Shown: positions 46,302 through 59,410, counted from the stretch's first letter. The stretch: DNA of 64,000 nt from Aselliscus stoliczkanus (GCA_033961575.1 CM066737.1:51436771-51500770); one strand, 5' to 3'. Notes: generated from the letters alone by a model not told the origin. A program made the numbers and translations.

Positions 46302-47283
46302 GATGGTGATGAACTCTTTTAGCTTTTTTAATCCCAGAGAAGCTCTTTATCTATCCTTCAATTTTAAATGACAATTTTGCTGGGTAGAGTAATCTTGGTT
46401 GTAGTTCCTTGATTTTCAACACTAAATATTTTGTGCCAATTCTTCCTGGTCTGCAAAGTTTCTGTTGAGAAATCAGCTGAGAGTCTTATGGGAGCTCCCT
46501 TCTAGGTAACTAACTGCTTTTCTCTTGCAGCATTTAAGATTCCCCCTTTGTCTTTAACCTTTGCCATTTTAATTATGATGTGTCTTTGGTTTCATCTTGT
46601 TTGGTACTCTCTGCTCTTCATGGGCTTGTATGCCTATTTCTTTTACCAAGTTAGGAAAGTTTTCCATTGTTATTTCTTCAAATTGGTTTTCATTTTCTGG
46701 CTTCTCTTTTCTACTTCCGGTATCTCTATGATGCAAATGATAGTAAACTTAATTTTGTCCCAAAGGCTCCTTAAACTAGCCTCATTTTTGGATTTTTTTT
46801 CTTTTCACTGTTCTGGTCGGGTGTTTTCTGCTACCTTACCTTCCAAATCACTGATTCAATCCTCTGCTTTATCTAACCTACTTTTGATTTCCTCTAAAGT
46901 ATTCTGTTTCAGTTATTATATTCTACATTTCTGACTGGTTCTTTTTTTTTTTTTTTTTTTTTTTTTAGCTGAGCGCCCAGCAGCAACTCAGCTCGGGCTG
47001 GGCATCGAACTGCTGTTGCTCAGAGCTCAGCTCGCACTCTTGAGTGAGCTCTTAACCAACTGAGCCACTCGGCTGGCCCTGACTGTTTCTTTATTATGCT
47101 TTCTATCTCCATTTTTATATTTCCTGTCTCTTTTCTGAAGTTCTCTCTGAGATCACTGCGCATCCTTATAACCAGTGTCTTGAACTCTGCATCTGGTAGA
47201 TTACTTGTTTCCATTTTATTTAGTTCTTTCTCTGGAACTTTGTTCTGTTCTCTCATTTGGGACATGTTTCTTTGTATTTCCAT
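46302..47283 (-). pseudogene. L1-C ORF1 (main part), split by a SINE-G
   Basis: It starts MEIQRNMSQMREQNKVPEKE and stays open for 69 codons, until the SINE-G at 46,946-47,078. It then resumes with stops. Its last about 13 codons lie on the far side of L1-A, at 38,936-38,974. The N-terminal half is nearly identical in sense to that of L1-D. Confidence 0.85.
46946..47078 (-). mobile_element. SINE-G in L1-C ORF1
   Basis: Duplication ctgactggttcttt / ctgactgtttcttt at about 46,931-46,945 and 47,079-47,093. The T-run at its left is its A tail. Confidence 0.93.
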
Positions 47284-48768
47284 TTTGGCTGCCTCCCTGT
47301 GTTTGTTTCTATGTATTAGGTAGCACTGCTATATCTTCTGGTCTTGGTAGAGTGACCTTATATAGCGGGTGTCCTGTGGAGCTCAGTGGAGCAGTCTCCC
47401 TGGTTACCTGAGTTGGGTGCTCCAGGTGTTCACCTTGTGTGTGTGGTATGTTCCCTTCTGTTGTAATTGAGTCTTGGTTGCTGTTTGCATTGGGAGAGAT
47501 TGATCCTTAGGCTGACTGGTTGTGAGGCTGGCCATGACTACAGTGAGGCAACTGTTGTGCAGGGGCTGACCTTATGGAGCAGGGTCCACTTTGGCAGGGC
47601 TCTGATGCCTTTCTAGTGTGCCGTTTGGTGGGTTTTTTGTGTGCAGGTGGTTGGATGGTGCTCTGGTGTGTTCTGAAGCTGGCCACCAGCTGTGTTGGCT
47701 CTGGGGCTTCTTGGGAGGGGCTCTGCTGCAGGCCAAAGTCAGCTGCTGCATGTGCCCTGTCCAGGGCCACTTGGTATGAGTTACAAAGTGATCTGCAGAT
47801 GGTTGCCACCTGTGCTGGGCTTGGAAGTGCCTGGGAGAGGTTAAGCTCTGAACCAAGGCTGGCTGCTACTAATTCCGGGCTTGGGGCTGCTTAGCAAGAA
47901 GTGTGGGGCATACCAAGGCCAGATGCTGGTATGGAGTTTGTGAACCTTTGAGAGATTTTACGAGAGTCCACAGCACAAGACAAGATAGGCGTTTTGTATG
48001 GAAAACACACTGGAAGCAGCTTGAGTGAGCCCACATGTTCAGTTGGGCAAGGTCTCAGGAAATCCCCAGGGTGACACAAATCATGTTATGTTAGCTATGT
48101 TGATGGAGACTCAGATATGGTGACCACCTCCATCTGCATGCTGGGTGCAAGTATGGGTTAACAAAGGAACTATGTCTTCTGCCAGCACTTACGTCTGGGA
48201 GAAAGCTGCTCCTCCAACCCTCTCCCTGCAGCCAGACAATTCAGCTCCCCCCAATATGTCCCTGATGCCTTTGAAATTGTTGCTGCAGCACTGAAGCTCA
48301 GGGAAAGTGAATCTGTCAGCAAGTACATATGTGAACAGGCCCTTTAAGAGGATCTCCTGGGACTCTAGCCACTCTCTGTGTCACTCAGCCAGAATCTTTA
48401 CTGATTTTCACAGCCAGAAGTTATGTGGGCTCTCTTCCTGGCATTGGAACCCTGAGCTGGGGAACCTGGTGTGGGGCTGAGACCCCTCAGTCCATTGGGA
48501 GGACCTCCTCAGCCGAGATATCCCTCCCAATTTTTAGCCACCACATCTGGGTGTGGGAGCAGTCCATTCTATGTCTCTGCCCCTCTTACCAGTGTCGTTG
48601 TGGTTTCTTCTGTAGGTCCTTAGTTATAGTACTTTTGTTCATCTAGACTTCAGGCAATTCTCAGTGATGGTTTTTCCACAGTTTAGTTGTAATTTTGAGG
48701 TTGTCATGAGAGGAGGCAAGCACAGCATTTATCTACTCTGCCATATTGACTAGGAGCCTCTCTAGAAG
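47284..48768 (-). promoter_or_regulatory. L1-C 5' UTR
   Basis: It is homologous through its length to the L1-D 5' UTR (for example, the actctagccactctctgt and tctgggagaaagctgctcc words occur in both). It has imperfectly repeated CTGGGCTTGG/GCTGC-rich segments at 47,640-47,930. It would hold the internal promoter of the parent element. Confidence 0.6.
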
Positions 48769-48783
48769 TTCAAGTGCATTTGT

Positions 48784-49818
48784 ATTTCAAAACTTTTATG
48801 TTTTACACCAAAGCACCAGACTCACAGTTTTAGATATTCAGTGTTGATCAGAGCAGAACGTTTTATTTAGACAACTGCCCTGGGGTAATGAAAACAATAT
48901 GTGAAAAAATGAATTTATAAATTTACTATTGTATTTTTATTTTGGGCATTGCACTTAGTTCAGCATTTGGCCCTTAAAACACTTAAGTATTGGAAGAATT
49001 TGGCTCTAGATAGCATACATTTGTTCCTCACACTGTTTTACATAACAAAATGTTAACTTATATTAATGTTATTATGACATCATGAACACCCCATTTTGCA
49101 CTCTATTTTCCAGAAAGAACAAGTATTTCTGTTATTTTCTTGTAAATATTTCGTCTGAACTCTAGAGTTCAGCTACCTTTCCAAGAAGTTGAAGTCTGAC
49201 GGCTTGCCTCTTACAGAAAAAAGAGAAGGATGTTTGATCATCTTTAAGAATTAAGTACATATTTTAATGGCACTAATAAAGTGAATAAAATTGGATAATT
49301 TGTCTCTCACCCAAAAGAATCCCTAGCACACTTTTTACACATCTATCATTACCTAGGTCATTTAGAGAAAAAGCTTTGGCTTCTATATGAATTACTTTGG
49401 ATTGTGATGTGGTTGTTTTCAGCCTGAATTGTCCAGATTGATATATTGTGGGACCATGAAAGAAAAGCAGGCTGCCTTCAAATAGATGTGGGAGTGGGAT
49501 TTATGCATTAGGTATGTGCCATTTGTCATTGCTGCCTTTGATGTTTACAAAGAATATCTTTTGTGGAAAACACAGAAAATATGATACATAGAGCACTTAG
49601 GAATCTTTATACCCAAATCTAAATGATAATAATGGGATACAGATTACTCTATAGGTTTTGATGAAGTACATAGCCCAGACCAAATATTTTAGTTATACTT
49701 GCTTCTCTCCTGCATTGGTTACTTTCTGGAACCATGTTAGACACCTTTGCAACAGACATTATGCAAAGTTTCTCAAGAATGGAAATTGAAAGCAAAGTTG
49801 GTTTAATAAATGGATTAA
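48784..49818. other. Unassigned unique sequence
   Basis: No repeat or gene is recognised between the L1 nest and the next SINE. Confidence 0.45.
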
Positions 49819-49833
49819 AAATATGATGATCAG

Positions 49834-49931
49834 GGCCGGCCAAGTGGGGTGGTCGTTAAGCACTGGCTTGGGAAGCCAGCAGCCCCAGTTCGGGTCCCAC
49901 ATATGAGGGCCAGTGACACTGCCCTCAAAAA
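49834..49931 (+). mobile_element. SINE-S
   Basis: Flanks aaatatgatgatcag / aaatatgactatcag (15 bases, two differences). Confidence 0.93.
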
Positions 49932-49946
49932 AAATATGACTATCAG

Positions 49947-51577
49947 ATTGTTACTGGCTTTTGGGCTCTTGGGTTCCCCAAGGTAGAAATTGAGAGTAAA
50001 TCCCAAAAAAATTTCCAGAGAAATTTTATTAAGCTTATGCTCAAGCATAAAGGAGACAGAGAGAGGAAGGTAAGGTCCTCTGAACTGACTCAGGGACTGG
50101 CATTGTTTGGCTGCCTGTATAAGCTGGGAGACAAAGCAGGTTTATGTGAAAAGGAGAGCTATTTGAAAGTGGTGGGCTTTCTGAAAGTGGCTGGCTTTCT
50201 TTCCTGGTTCCATTGCCTGGTAACCATGTTAGGGCCTGTGCTGTGGGGCAAGATGTAAGACTGCTTGTTATTGTCACCCCAGGAAGGTTGTCTAATGACC
50301 AAACCTTGATCAACTATACATGTGGAACAGTGGATTCAACATCTGTATGGAAGAAAATGGTTAGAAGGGAGATAATAATCAGCTATTTCTGCATTTTTGT
50401 GTAAGGGGTGATGTGACATTCTTTTAGTCAGCTTATCCGGTGTTCCTCCTGGCCATCTGGAATTTCTTTGGCCCTGGTCCCACATTCCTATGCTGTCTCA
50501 AGATGGCCCATACCTATCCAGCTTATACCATCTTGGTATGGAGAGACTTTAAGTGATTGGTCAAGTAACCATGAAAAGTCTCACATTAGAGTTTAGTCAA
50601 GGGTCAAGCTACCCTGAATCTAGTTAAAGAAAAGCCATGAAGGGCTTTGGAAAATTAGAAAAATTATAATACTTAAGTTAAACCAAAAAGAATACTTGTG
50701 TGAACAACAACAAAGACTGTTGTTGTCATGTAAACAAAGAATTCATAAGTGTTATCTATGAGTTCTGAGCCTCTTGATCCTGAACTTGCAAGGAGAATTT
50801 GGAGATATAGGTTAAGACTGGTGTTCCCTCTTTGGACTGGGGTTCATGGGGCAAGTTTGAGCAGAATTCTCCTGGTTGCCTTGTTCTGGCTACAGCAATT
50901 CCATTTTAACCCTGAAAAATTTTCCAGACTCAGCCTGGAAACCATACAAAATATTAAGGAATTGTCCTGCCCTGATAATTTGGCCTGTGGTGACTGCTTC
51001 TCAAAATGATAGCTTTAATTCAAGAGCAGAATGCATTTGCTGTATGGGTCCACATTGCTAACAATTCCATACTTGATAAACCATGGCTTCTGAAATGTAA
51101 ATTTCAAATGCACACTAATGTTATCCAAAGAATGTTATGTGTAGTCGGATAATGAATTATGAATGACCTCAGCAACATATACAGTTGGTTGGCACTAGCG
51201 ACCATGATCAATATTGAAAGCAATAGTCAAACCTGGACCTAGAGTATAGAAGTACTCCAATGAGTAATTATTTGAAAAATACCTTTCATGACATGAAGAA
51301 TGGCACTTTGAAGCCAAGCTAGCAGGTGAATTAGGTTGGAAAATGTAAAAACACTGCATCTGTGCAGGTGATCCTAGAGATTCTCAGCAGTAATTATAGC
51401 AATAAAAAAGGGAGTCTATTACTAAGCTCACATGGTCTGCTGGTTAATTTGTATTTAAAATGAGTGACACTGTTCATAATCATCCACATCTCTGAGATAG
51501 GCTCTGAAGTCCTGCTGAATGGAACCTTGACTATGGAAATCTATTAAGAAAAATCCCAGCAGCTACTTCTAATATTT
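49947..51577. other. Unassigned sequence; no supported gene
   Basis: The stretch 50,020-50,620 has an LTR-like feel (an A/G-rich start, internal partial duplication gaaagtggtgggctttct / gaaagtggctggctttct) but I cannot place it. The 86-codon frame at 50,749-51,009 has no recognisable domain. Confidence 0.4.
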
Positions 51578-51590
51578 AAAAGAACACCAA

Positions 51591-51989
51591 AGGGCTGGCC
51601 CGAGTGGCTCAGTTGGTTAAGGACCTGAGCTCTGAGCAACAGGGCCGCCGGTTTGATTCCCACATGGGCCAGTGCGCTGCACCCGAGCTGAGATGCCACT
51701 GAGCTGCCAACAGGTGGCAGGATGGCTCAGCTTGTGAGAGCATGTGCTCCTAACAACAAGGTTGTCGGTTCGACTCCCCCATGGGATCTGCAACTAAGAT
51801 TGAACACAACAACTTGAGCTGAGCTTCCCTGAGCTGCCTGGGAGGCCGGATGGTGACTAGTCTTGAAGCTGAGCTGGTTGCACCCTCCACAACTAAGACT
51901 GAAGGAGAACAACTTGGCTGTTTCCCTGCCCCAATTCCCCAACACCGTTCCTCTTCCCCAATTCCCCAATAAAATCCTTAAAAAAAAAA
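51591..51989 (+). mobile_element. Dimeric tRNA SINE (SINE-D)
   Basis: Exact duplication aaaagaacaccaa at 51,578-51,590 and 51,990-52,002. It has two tRNA-like heads: the first has agtggctcagttggttaag and ggtttgattccc; the second has ggctcagcttgtgagagc and ggttcgactccc. A gcaccctccacaactaagac body and the ccccaataaaatcc tail follow. This is the clearest dimer in the window. Confidence 0.92.
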
Positions 51990-52002
51990 AAAAGAACACC
52001 AA

Positions 52003-52288
52003 GGTAGAAAAAGCAATAATAATAGGTTTGACCAACCTCATCATCTCTTAGGAGGTATGTACCCATATTCAATCTTGGGCATTGAGATAAGCTGATAGGA
52101 GAAGTGCTAAAAAATGAAGATTTTTTTTCCAAACAATGAAGAGGAAAAATACAATTTTTATTGTATAGTTTAAAATTATTTGTAGCTTTTCAACCTTAAT
52201 TCAATTTGTAACTTACTTACCAAATATGGCCCTAAATTTGAGCTTTCAGAAGAAATTGAAGTTCTCTACTTCTTTTAGGTTTACTTCT
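52003..52288. other. Unassigned unique sequence
   Basis: No feature seen. Confidence 0.4.
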
Positions 52289-52871
52289 TGTGATGGTTAA
52301 TTTTATGTGTCAACTTGATTGGGCCACGAATGCCCATATATTTGGTCAAACATTATTCTGGATGTTTCCATAATGGTGTTTTTATATGAGATTATATAAA
52401 ATCAGTAAATTGAGTAAAACAAACTGCCCTACTTAACGTGAATGACCTTCATCTACTCAGTTGAAGGCCTGAATAGAACAAATAGGCTGACCCACCCTTG
52501 AGTAAAAGAGAACTAGTGCCTGAGTGCTTTTTAAACTGGAGCAATGGCTTTTCCTGACTTTGTGCTCAAACTGAAACACCAACTCTTCCAGGGTCTTGAA
52601 CCTGTTGGACACCAGAATGAAATTATATCTCCTGGTCTTTCAGGCTCAGACTGGAACTGCAGCATTGGCTCTCTGGGATCTCCAGCATGCTGACTTACCT
52701 TGAGGATCTTGGGACTTGTCAGCCTCCATAATCACATAAGCCAAATCCTTACAATAAACCTCTTTATATATCTATTTATATCTGTATCTATATGCATATC
52801 CATATCTATCTATATCATCTACATCTACTCTCCTATTGGTTCTGTTTCTCTGGAGAATCCTGACTAATGCA
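52289..52871 (+). mobile_element. ERVL-type (MLT2-like) solo LTR
   Basis: It begins tgtgatggttaattttatgt and ends ctctggagaatcctgactaa then tgca, with the canonical TG and CA edges. The 5-base flanks cttct and ctttt match at four of five positions. The cttacaataaacctctttat polyadenylation region is followed by (TATC)-like repeats at 52,764-52,825. There is no internal retroviral gene, so it is an ancient solo LTR. Confidence 0.8.
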
Positions 52872-53248
52872 CTTTTCAAAGCCTTTTGTGCCACGCCAGT
52901 CCTCTTATTCTTCCCTTGCGTCCAGAGAAAGAGGTATCCTTTTTTCCAAGCCCAAGCCCTCCATTTAGACCCTATCTCTTTAATATCTCCAACCTCTCTC
53001 TCCATTGGCTCCTTTCCATATGGCTGCAATCATACATAGTCTTTTTTATCTAAACAAAAACCATTGCTTAAGGCTTCCTCCCCACACTCCACCCACATGC
53101 CACCCAATTTTTGCTCCTACCCTATGCACCTCGTTTTCATTGTTAAATTTATAAGAAGTTATGAGTATCAGTGCCTTAAATGCTTCACTATCCTCACAGT
53201 ACTTAATACTCTACAAGCTTCTGTCCCCATTAAACAAAAGTGTTTTTT
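52872..53248. other. Unassigned pyrimidine-rich sequence
   Basis: No repeat or gene is recognised. Confidence 0.4.
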
Positions 53249-53261
53249 CCAGAAGTTTTCT

Positions 53262-53758
53262 TTCTTTGTTTTAAATACTTTTACTGGGGAATTGGGGGAG
53301 GAGAACAGTGTTGGGGAATTGGGGGAGGGGACCAGCCAAGTTGTTGTTCTTCAGTCTTCGCTGTGGAAGGCGCCAGTCGCCATCTGGCTTCCTGTCAGCA
53401 GTTCGTGGCCTCTAAGCTCAAGGTGCTGTGTTCAGTCTTAGTTGCGGGTGGGTGTAGCCACTATCCCATGCGGGAGTCAAACCAGCAGCCTTGTTGTTAA
53501 GAGCGCACACCCTATCCACTGAGCAATCCAGGCGGCAGCTCAGTTCAAGGTGCCAAGTTCAGTCTTAGTTGCAGGTGGGTGTAGCCCACCATCAAACAAG
53601 CAATCTTGTTGTTACACCAGCTGAGCCATCCTGCCACCTCTTGGCAGCTCAGCAACAGCTCAGCTAGGGTACAGTATTCACTGGCCCATGTGGGAATCAA
53701 ACCAGTGGCCCTGTTGCTCTAAACCAACTTTTAACCAACTGAGCCACGTGGCCGGCCC
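53262..53758 (-). mobile_element. Dimeric tRNA SINE (SINE-D)
   Basis: Exact duplication ccagaagttttct at 53,249-53,261 and 53,759-53,771. It has the same layout as the copy at 20,311-20,796: the tail (here an altered aagtatt...) is at the left, then the body, then two tRNA heads ending ccacgtggccggcccc. Confidence 0.92.
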
Positions 53759-54045
53759 CCAGAAGTTTTCTAATCACCAATTTATCAATCTGGATCCTGG
53801 GAACAGAGATCAGGTGGTAGTAGACTATCAACATGGAAAGTGAGGAATTGGAGACAGTAATGGGCTATTTTGAGAAAGTTGGACAACAAGGAGAGGAAAA
53901 AGATGGAATGAAGTCTAGTGGGGGACACCAACTTGGGACGGAAACTTGTTTGCTTCAATGGGAAAAACTTGACTAAGTCTACATAGGAAACACAAGAGAG
54001 GATAATTTATAGAGCAAGAACCAGGAGGAGTTGAAAAGGGAGAGA

Positions 54046-54163
54046 GGGCCTGCCGAATGGCACGGTGGTTGAGAGCTGGCTTGGGAAGCCAGCGGCTCCA
54101 GTTCGGATCCCGCATGTCAGGGCCAGTGACACTGCCCTCAAAAAAAAACAAAAAAGAAAGAAA
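54046..54163 (+). mobile_element. SINE-S
   Basis: Exact duplication gaaaagggagaga at 54,033-54,045 and 54,164-54,176. Confidence 0.93.
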
Positions 54164-54176
54164 GAAAAGGGAGAGA

Positions 54177-57149
54177 AACATTTCAAAATAGTTGGAAAAT
54201 GACTCCTTTATAAATACAGAGTGAACAAATTAATGGTACATGGAGTGTCTATTACTATTTCTTCAACTGGTATATCTGCTCTTCTTAGCCCTGCCATCAT
54301 GGAAATGAGGGAACCTTAGATTCTGCTGCAAGAATTGTGGGAAAATTTCAACAGCAACTGTATTTTCCCATAGAAATAAGGCTCTAAGTCCTGTTTAGGT
54401 GTGATTAAAAGAGGATTGTTATTCTCTTTTAATATCTTACAGGTTTAAATAAGTTTTATTTTGTTTGTTTGTTTGTTTTTTTTTTTTTTTTTTTTTTATG
54501 ATCCGGTCTGGAGATCAAAGTACTACTTATGACATTGTTTTTCTGGGGAAACTCTGTGTCTCTGGCTTCTCTAAAAGTCATAGTATCAAGACTTGGAACT
54601 GCCTGTTAATAGCTGGGAGGTTGTCTACCTATTCAATTCACACCAATACTGGGGAGAAAAAAGTGGGAACTCATTAAAGAAATTGCTTTCAAAATCATTT
54701 ACCCCCCAAAACAGCCTTATTGATTTGTGGGAACACCGAAATTTAACACAAAAGTGGCATTACTCAGCTTGTTTGGCTTTCTTATTCACCACCTTTGGCT
54801 CCAAATGACTCTTAACTGTTCCCTGAAATCAATTTCATCCTCTCAGTAGAAATGGTTTATGCCCCTGAGGAAATTCAAAATCACAGGATCCAAAGGCACT
54901 AGCAAAAAGGATTTCCAAAGATCATTTTGAACAATGGTAACTGCTTCAGAATAAATTTATGAACTCCAACAGTACCACTCTGAAGGTGTATGAAATTATT
55001 TCATTAAGTTCTGATATATTTGTGGGATTTTTTTGAAAGCATGGACTGTATTTTAGAGTGTTTACTAGTTGTCTTTGAAAGGACTGATTTATTTTCTGCC
55101 TAGATAGATTTTAAGTCTTAAGATCTAGGGACTGTAGTTTCTCTGTAGTTCGATCTGTAGTCGTATTTTGTGCCTTGAAAAGATTTGATGTTTAATGAAT
55201 GTTTTTGATTGATTATCAATATGATGCATATTTTCTTGAATCTGGTATTTATGATCTAGGCATGTAGATAGTAATAAATCTCATCTGTGCTGTTTTGAAT
55301 GCTACATAGTATGGTAATAGAAAAAACTTGCAAAAAATTTGAAGGAACATATAGAATGAATGATGGCATAGTGCCAAAATTAGCTTTTGACACAAAACAA
55401 ATGGAAAAAAAAATAAAGACCCTAGAAGATAGAAACATCAATCTCATTTTTTGAGCATAAGAACAGAACTACATACTGAAACAACTCAATCTGACAGTTT
55501 GGGTGTAACTCTCATTCCACAAGCTACTCCACCTTTCTCCCCAACTCTCAAGCCTTCGCAGGCCCCCCCAAATCCTATCTTGTAGACTCGCTCCACATCT
55601 GGCATTTAATTAATCAGCTCTTACTTCATTTGTTTGCTGGAAATGTCTCTAGGTCTCAAAAACAAACTACTGTCTTATTGTCAATTTCTGTAATTTGTTT
55701 GTAAATTTCCCTGAATGTATCCCAAAGAACACATTCCCCAATTTATAAAAGTACACCAAAATGCAGGTTAACAAAACTAGTACCCTAATGAAAAAATTCC
55801 ACAGAGTGATAGTTTACTACCTATGTCATATTTCTTAAAACATGCAAATGAATTCTGAGTTATTATTGAAGAGATAAAATGAAAAATGATAATGTTGGCA
55901 AGAACAAGAGCACGAATATTCATGAAGAAGGACAAGCATATATTTCCCTAAAATGTAGTGCTTTCCTTCCCAGGGGAGGCCATCTGGCCTCTTTGATTGC
56001 TAGTTAAAACCAATTAGCACAAAATAGGATAGTACCTTATTGGGTTTCACCACAAGCCTTCTGGTTTCATCCTTAATCTTATGACTTTCTCTTAAATGTT
56101 TTCTGTTAATGGTACAAATTGAAAACAACAGTGACAATTCATGTTTAAGCTGAGTACATTCTAATAGGGCTCAAGCAAACACTCTTCATTAATATCTGTA
56201 ATCACTGCCTTATCCCAGAGAGGCAGAGATGATAACATCTCAGGCCTGCTCATGCACACAACTGTTCTCTTGGCCATTGGAATAGTCAGACAGCCAGATA
56301 ACTGCTTACTCTTTGCTTATGCTACCAGCACCTGAGGTCCTGGGAATCTCTCAAGTGGAATGGCAATAGTGTCAGATGATGACCCTGGTTTCACACATAT
56401 TTCCTCAAAGTGAGTCACGATGACACTGGAGTGAAAGAAACTTGTATTGTTTTACTCGTATACTGAATACAAGAACAACACTGACCCGACCTACCCACAC
56501 ATTATAATCACTAATACAAAACTCCAAGTCCCTCAACTGTCTATTTTCTCAGTGTTTTGGTTCAAGCTTCCTTCCCTTACCTGCTTACTAGTGAAACTGG
56601 TTCTTTACTTAGTCCAAATTTTCTTCTTACTAAAATATTTTCCCCCTGATTATTGTTCCACCAGTTATCTCTCACTTTTTCATATATCTGCACAGTCACT
56701 TCTTCAGATAGTCCTCATTGCTCTGTAAATTAATTTATTCTTCTGGAGAAGATTACAAAAAAGACAGCATCCACTTAACCAAACTTTAATCAGATATATC
56801 CACTACCAAATTTTCATGCAATTGCGATACAGTATAGACGAGGGCAGCATTTCCAAAGAATATTATGCATACTACTGTGATATGTGAGATGAGTTTAGAT
56901 AATACATGAACTAATTTTTTTATGAGAAGAATTATATATTTTATTTTATGGGTATACACAAACACATACATACATATATATGGCGAGTGCTAGAAAACTA
57001 CATTACTGAGATTCTATTGCCTAGGATAAGATTAAGGTTTCTAAAAAAGAGGTGAGCTAATTTTTTAATTAAGCAAATAATAGCATAGGTGTTAACACAT
57101 ATACAGCAAAGTCATGAAAGTGGTACCCAAAAGACCAAAGTTTGGGAAA
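54177..57149. other. Long unique stretch without recognised features
   Basis: There is a T-run at about 54,478-54,499. No exon, RNA gene or transposon could be supported. Open frames here are short and lack motifs. Confidence 0.45.
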
Positions 57150-57330
57150 CCTTTCTGTTGTGATTAAGAACTCTCCCATGTTTAAGTGCCCCACTCTGCA
57201 ACTTATCAGCTTTGTGACTTTGGGGAAGTCTTCTTCATTGAGTCTCAGTGTTCTCATCCATGAAATGCATTGATGATAGCACCTACACCACAGGGGTAAA
57301 AATCAAAAACTACATCGTCACCTTCTTTCC
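57150..57330 (+). repeat. MIR remnant
   Basis: ctctgcaacttatcagctttg, tgactttggggaagtcttct, gagtctcagtgttctcatcc and atgaaatgcattgatgatag keep the standard MIR order on the plus strand. Confidence 0.8.
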
Positions 57331-57649
57331 TGAAATAAATAGGTATATCTAAATTAGGGCTTGAGCCTTAAAATTGGTCTTTAAGCTAGTATGAAAGGAA
57401 AGTAAACTATAGTTATCAGACAAAACATAGCAATATCTAATAGCAGAGGCTTCGAAGAGGGTGATCTGAGGAAGGATCAAAGAGGCTTTGCTCAAACAAT
57501 CTTCCAGGACATCAGAAGCTGTTTTTTTTTTGTGTTAGATATTGAAAGAATAGATTGGTTTGTACAACAGACTCTCATCTGGAATAAGGGACTGCTCTTA
57601 TAACAACCATTGGATACCTCTGCACTTACCAGATTGGTTTAGAAGTTAT

Positions 57650-57785
57650 ATGTTTCCATGTCTGTTTCCTCCATCAGCTTGTTAGCATCTTTACAACAGC
57701 AACCATCTTTTCATCTTTGTATCTCAATACCGAGCTGTGTTTGCCCCAATGTAATGGCTCAGTAACTGGTTGTTGAACTGAAAAT
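57650..57785 (+). repeat. L2 3' end remnant
   Basis: ttcatctttgtatctcaata and gtaactggttgttgaactga match the typical L2 3' terminal text. Confidence 0.65.
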
Positions 57786-59189
57786 AACAAGGCTGATTTT
57801 GTATTTTTTTAATTTAAATCCCTTAAGACCCTGGTAACTTTATGGTGAAATACGTTATGTGTTGACCTGTATATTAGTGAGAACAGAGATTCACTTCTTG
57901 ATTTTTAAATGGCACCAGGGTACAAGAAGAGTGTCTATGTTTGTGAATGAGCCTGGATATAAGGAAAATGGAAAGACTCCTAGGTGAATTTAAGAACTGA
58001 AATGATGAATGTAATGAAAAGGAAAACCACATTATTCCCCAACAAAATAAGCACTTTGGGAAATGCCAGAAATCCTTGGGGAGAGAAGAGAAAACTCCAC
58101 TACCCATAGATGGGAGACTCCTACAATTTACTTAATTGATAAGAATAAATTATTGTTATTTCCTCAATGAAGTCTGGTAATTATGCCATGATGCCTGAAA
58201 ATATTGTGTCTCCGCAGAGTAACTGCTCGACTTTCCCTTATGATATAAACAAAGGAGTAAGAATGGGGATGTAATAATTATTATTGCTAACTAATCTTTG
58301 GGAAAAAAATCAAGACTGCTGAAACATGGAACTGCTTTACTTTAATCTTTATTAACAAGAACAGATCTTAGAAATACCCCTGATGAGTGTAATAGATAAG
58401 CTATAGAAAATACCATAGTTTCCACTCTTAATATCAACTTGTAGGTAAACATATCTAAAGACTGAGGTATTATTTTATAACACTTGGAGTTAGGAAACAA
58501 ATCAGTTACTCATACTCCATTATTTTTATAGCCTTTTGACATATTCTCAATAGGTTTCCTCTCTGCTTATAAATGGACAATTTTAAGGGGTGAAAATAGC
58601 ATATAAGTCTCCAAGACTCTTTTTAATATCATAGTTCATAAAACATTAACCTAGTAATTATTCAGAGCTTTAACAAACACCAGCTAATGATTGTGGCTTC
58701 CTGGTGTGGGCATAACTTAATTAAAACTGTATGGAGACATGACTACAAATTTATTTCACATGGGAAATTAACAGCAATAGGCCTATGATACAGTAAATAA
58801 GAAAACAATTATTTAATACACTTACGAAATTGTGGCCAAATAAAAAATCTAAAGATAAGAAGCTAAGTATTCAAGTATGTTTTTAATATTTTCTTCTTTC
58901 ACTTATGAGTATTGACATATTTATTTAAAAGGTATATAATACATGAAAAAATTTGGGGAACACACCTAAAAAGAGTTATAAATAATAAGGACTTTTTGGT
59001 CATCCTAAATATAAAGTATCATAAAACCCCTTAAATTTCATTCTGAATTTTATGTTTTGGTAGACGCTAGACTGTCTATGAACAAACAAACAAAAGCCCA
59101 AATTTGAGACAACCTAATGACAATCTTCTTAACTTAATGTGGTTGAAGGAACACCTTTTTGGCCTAACTTACCACCTCTGACATTTTAA
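57786..59189. other. Unassigned unique sequence
   Basis: Nothing recognised; low GC. Confidence 0.45.
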
Positions 59190-59410
59190 AAAGCAATAAA
59201 AGAAACAGAGTGGGAATCAGTAGGCCTAGGTTCTAATCCGTAGCTGTATCTTTAACTTGTTTAACCCTGTCTCTTGACCTTTCGGAGACTTGTTTTTTCC
59301 ATTAGTATACCAAAAACAACATCTGCTTCACAGGATGGGCTTGAAAATTAATGAGATGATGTTTGAGAAGTACTTGAATATCAGGTGTTCTGTTAATTCT
59401 AGGTACTGTT
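59190..59410 (+). repeat. MIR remnant
   Basis: gtaggcctaggttctaatcc, gtatctttaacttgtttaac and tgaaaattaatgagatgatg follow MIR order, quite diverged. Confidence 0.65.

Larger units (their letters stand above)
34676..48768 (-). mobile_element. L1-C: half-size L1, split by L1-B and L1-A
   Basis: The duplication ttcaagtatatttgt / ttcaagtgcatttgt lies at 34,661-34,675 and 48,769-48,783. Its own pieces are 34,676-35,249 (3' UTR and ORF2 end), 38,554-38,974 (ORF2 end joined to the endonuclease start, then the ORF1 end) and 46,288-48,768 (ORF1 and 5' UTR), about 3.4 kb in all. The join at about 38,613 equals that of L1-D. L1-A landed within the last codons of its ORF1 and L1-B within its ORF2 tail. 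The 5' end reads ggctcctagtcaatatggc on the minus strand. Confidence 0.85.

Noticed and set aside
50749..51009. 86-codon plus-strand frame in unique sequence
   Set aside because: No recognisable domain, no splice or codon evidence; length is within chance.
52772..53029. 85-codon minus frame ending in a Tyr/Arg repeat
   Set aside because: It overlaps the simple-repeat end of the ERVL-like LTR; no family match.
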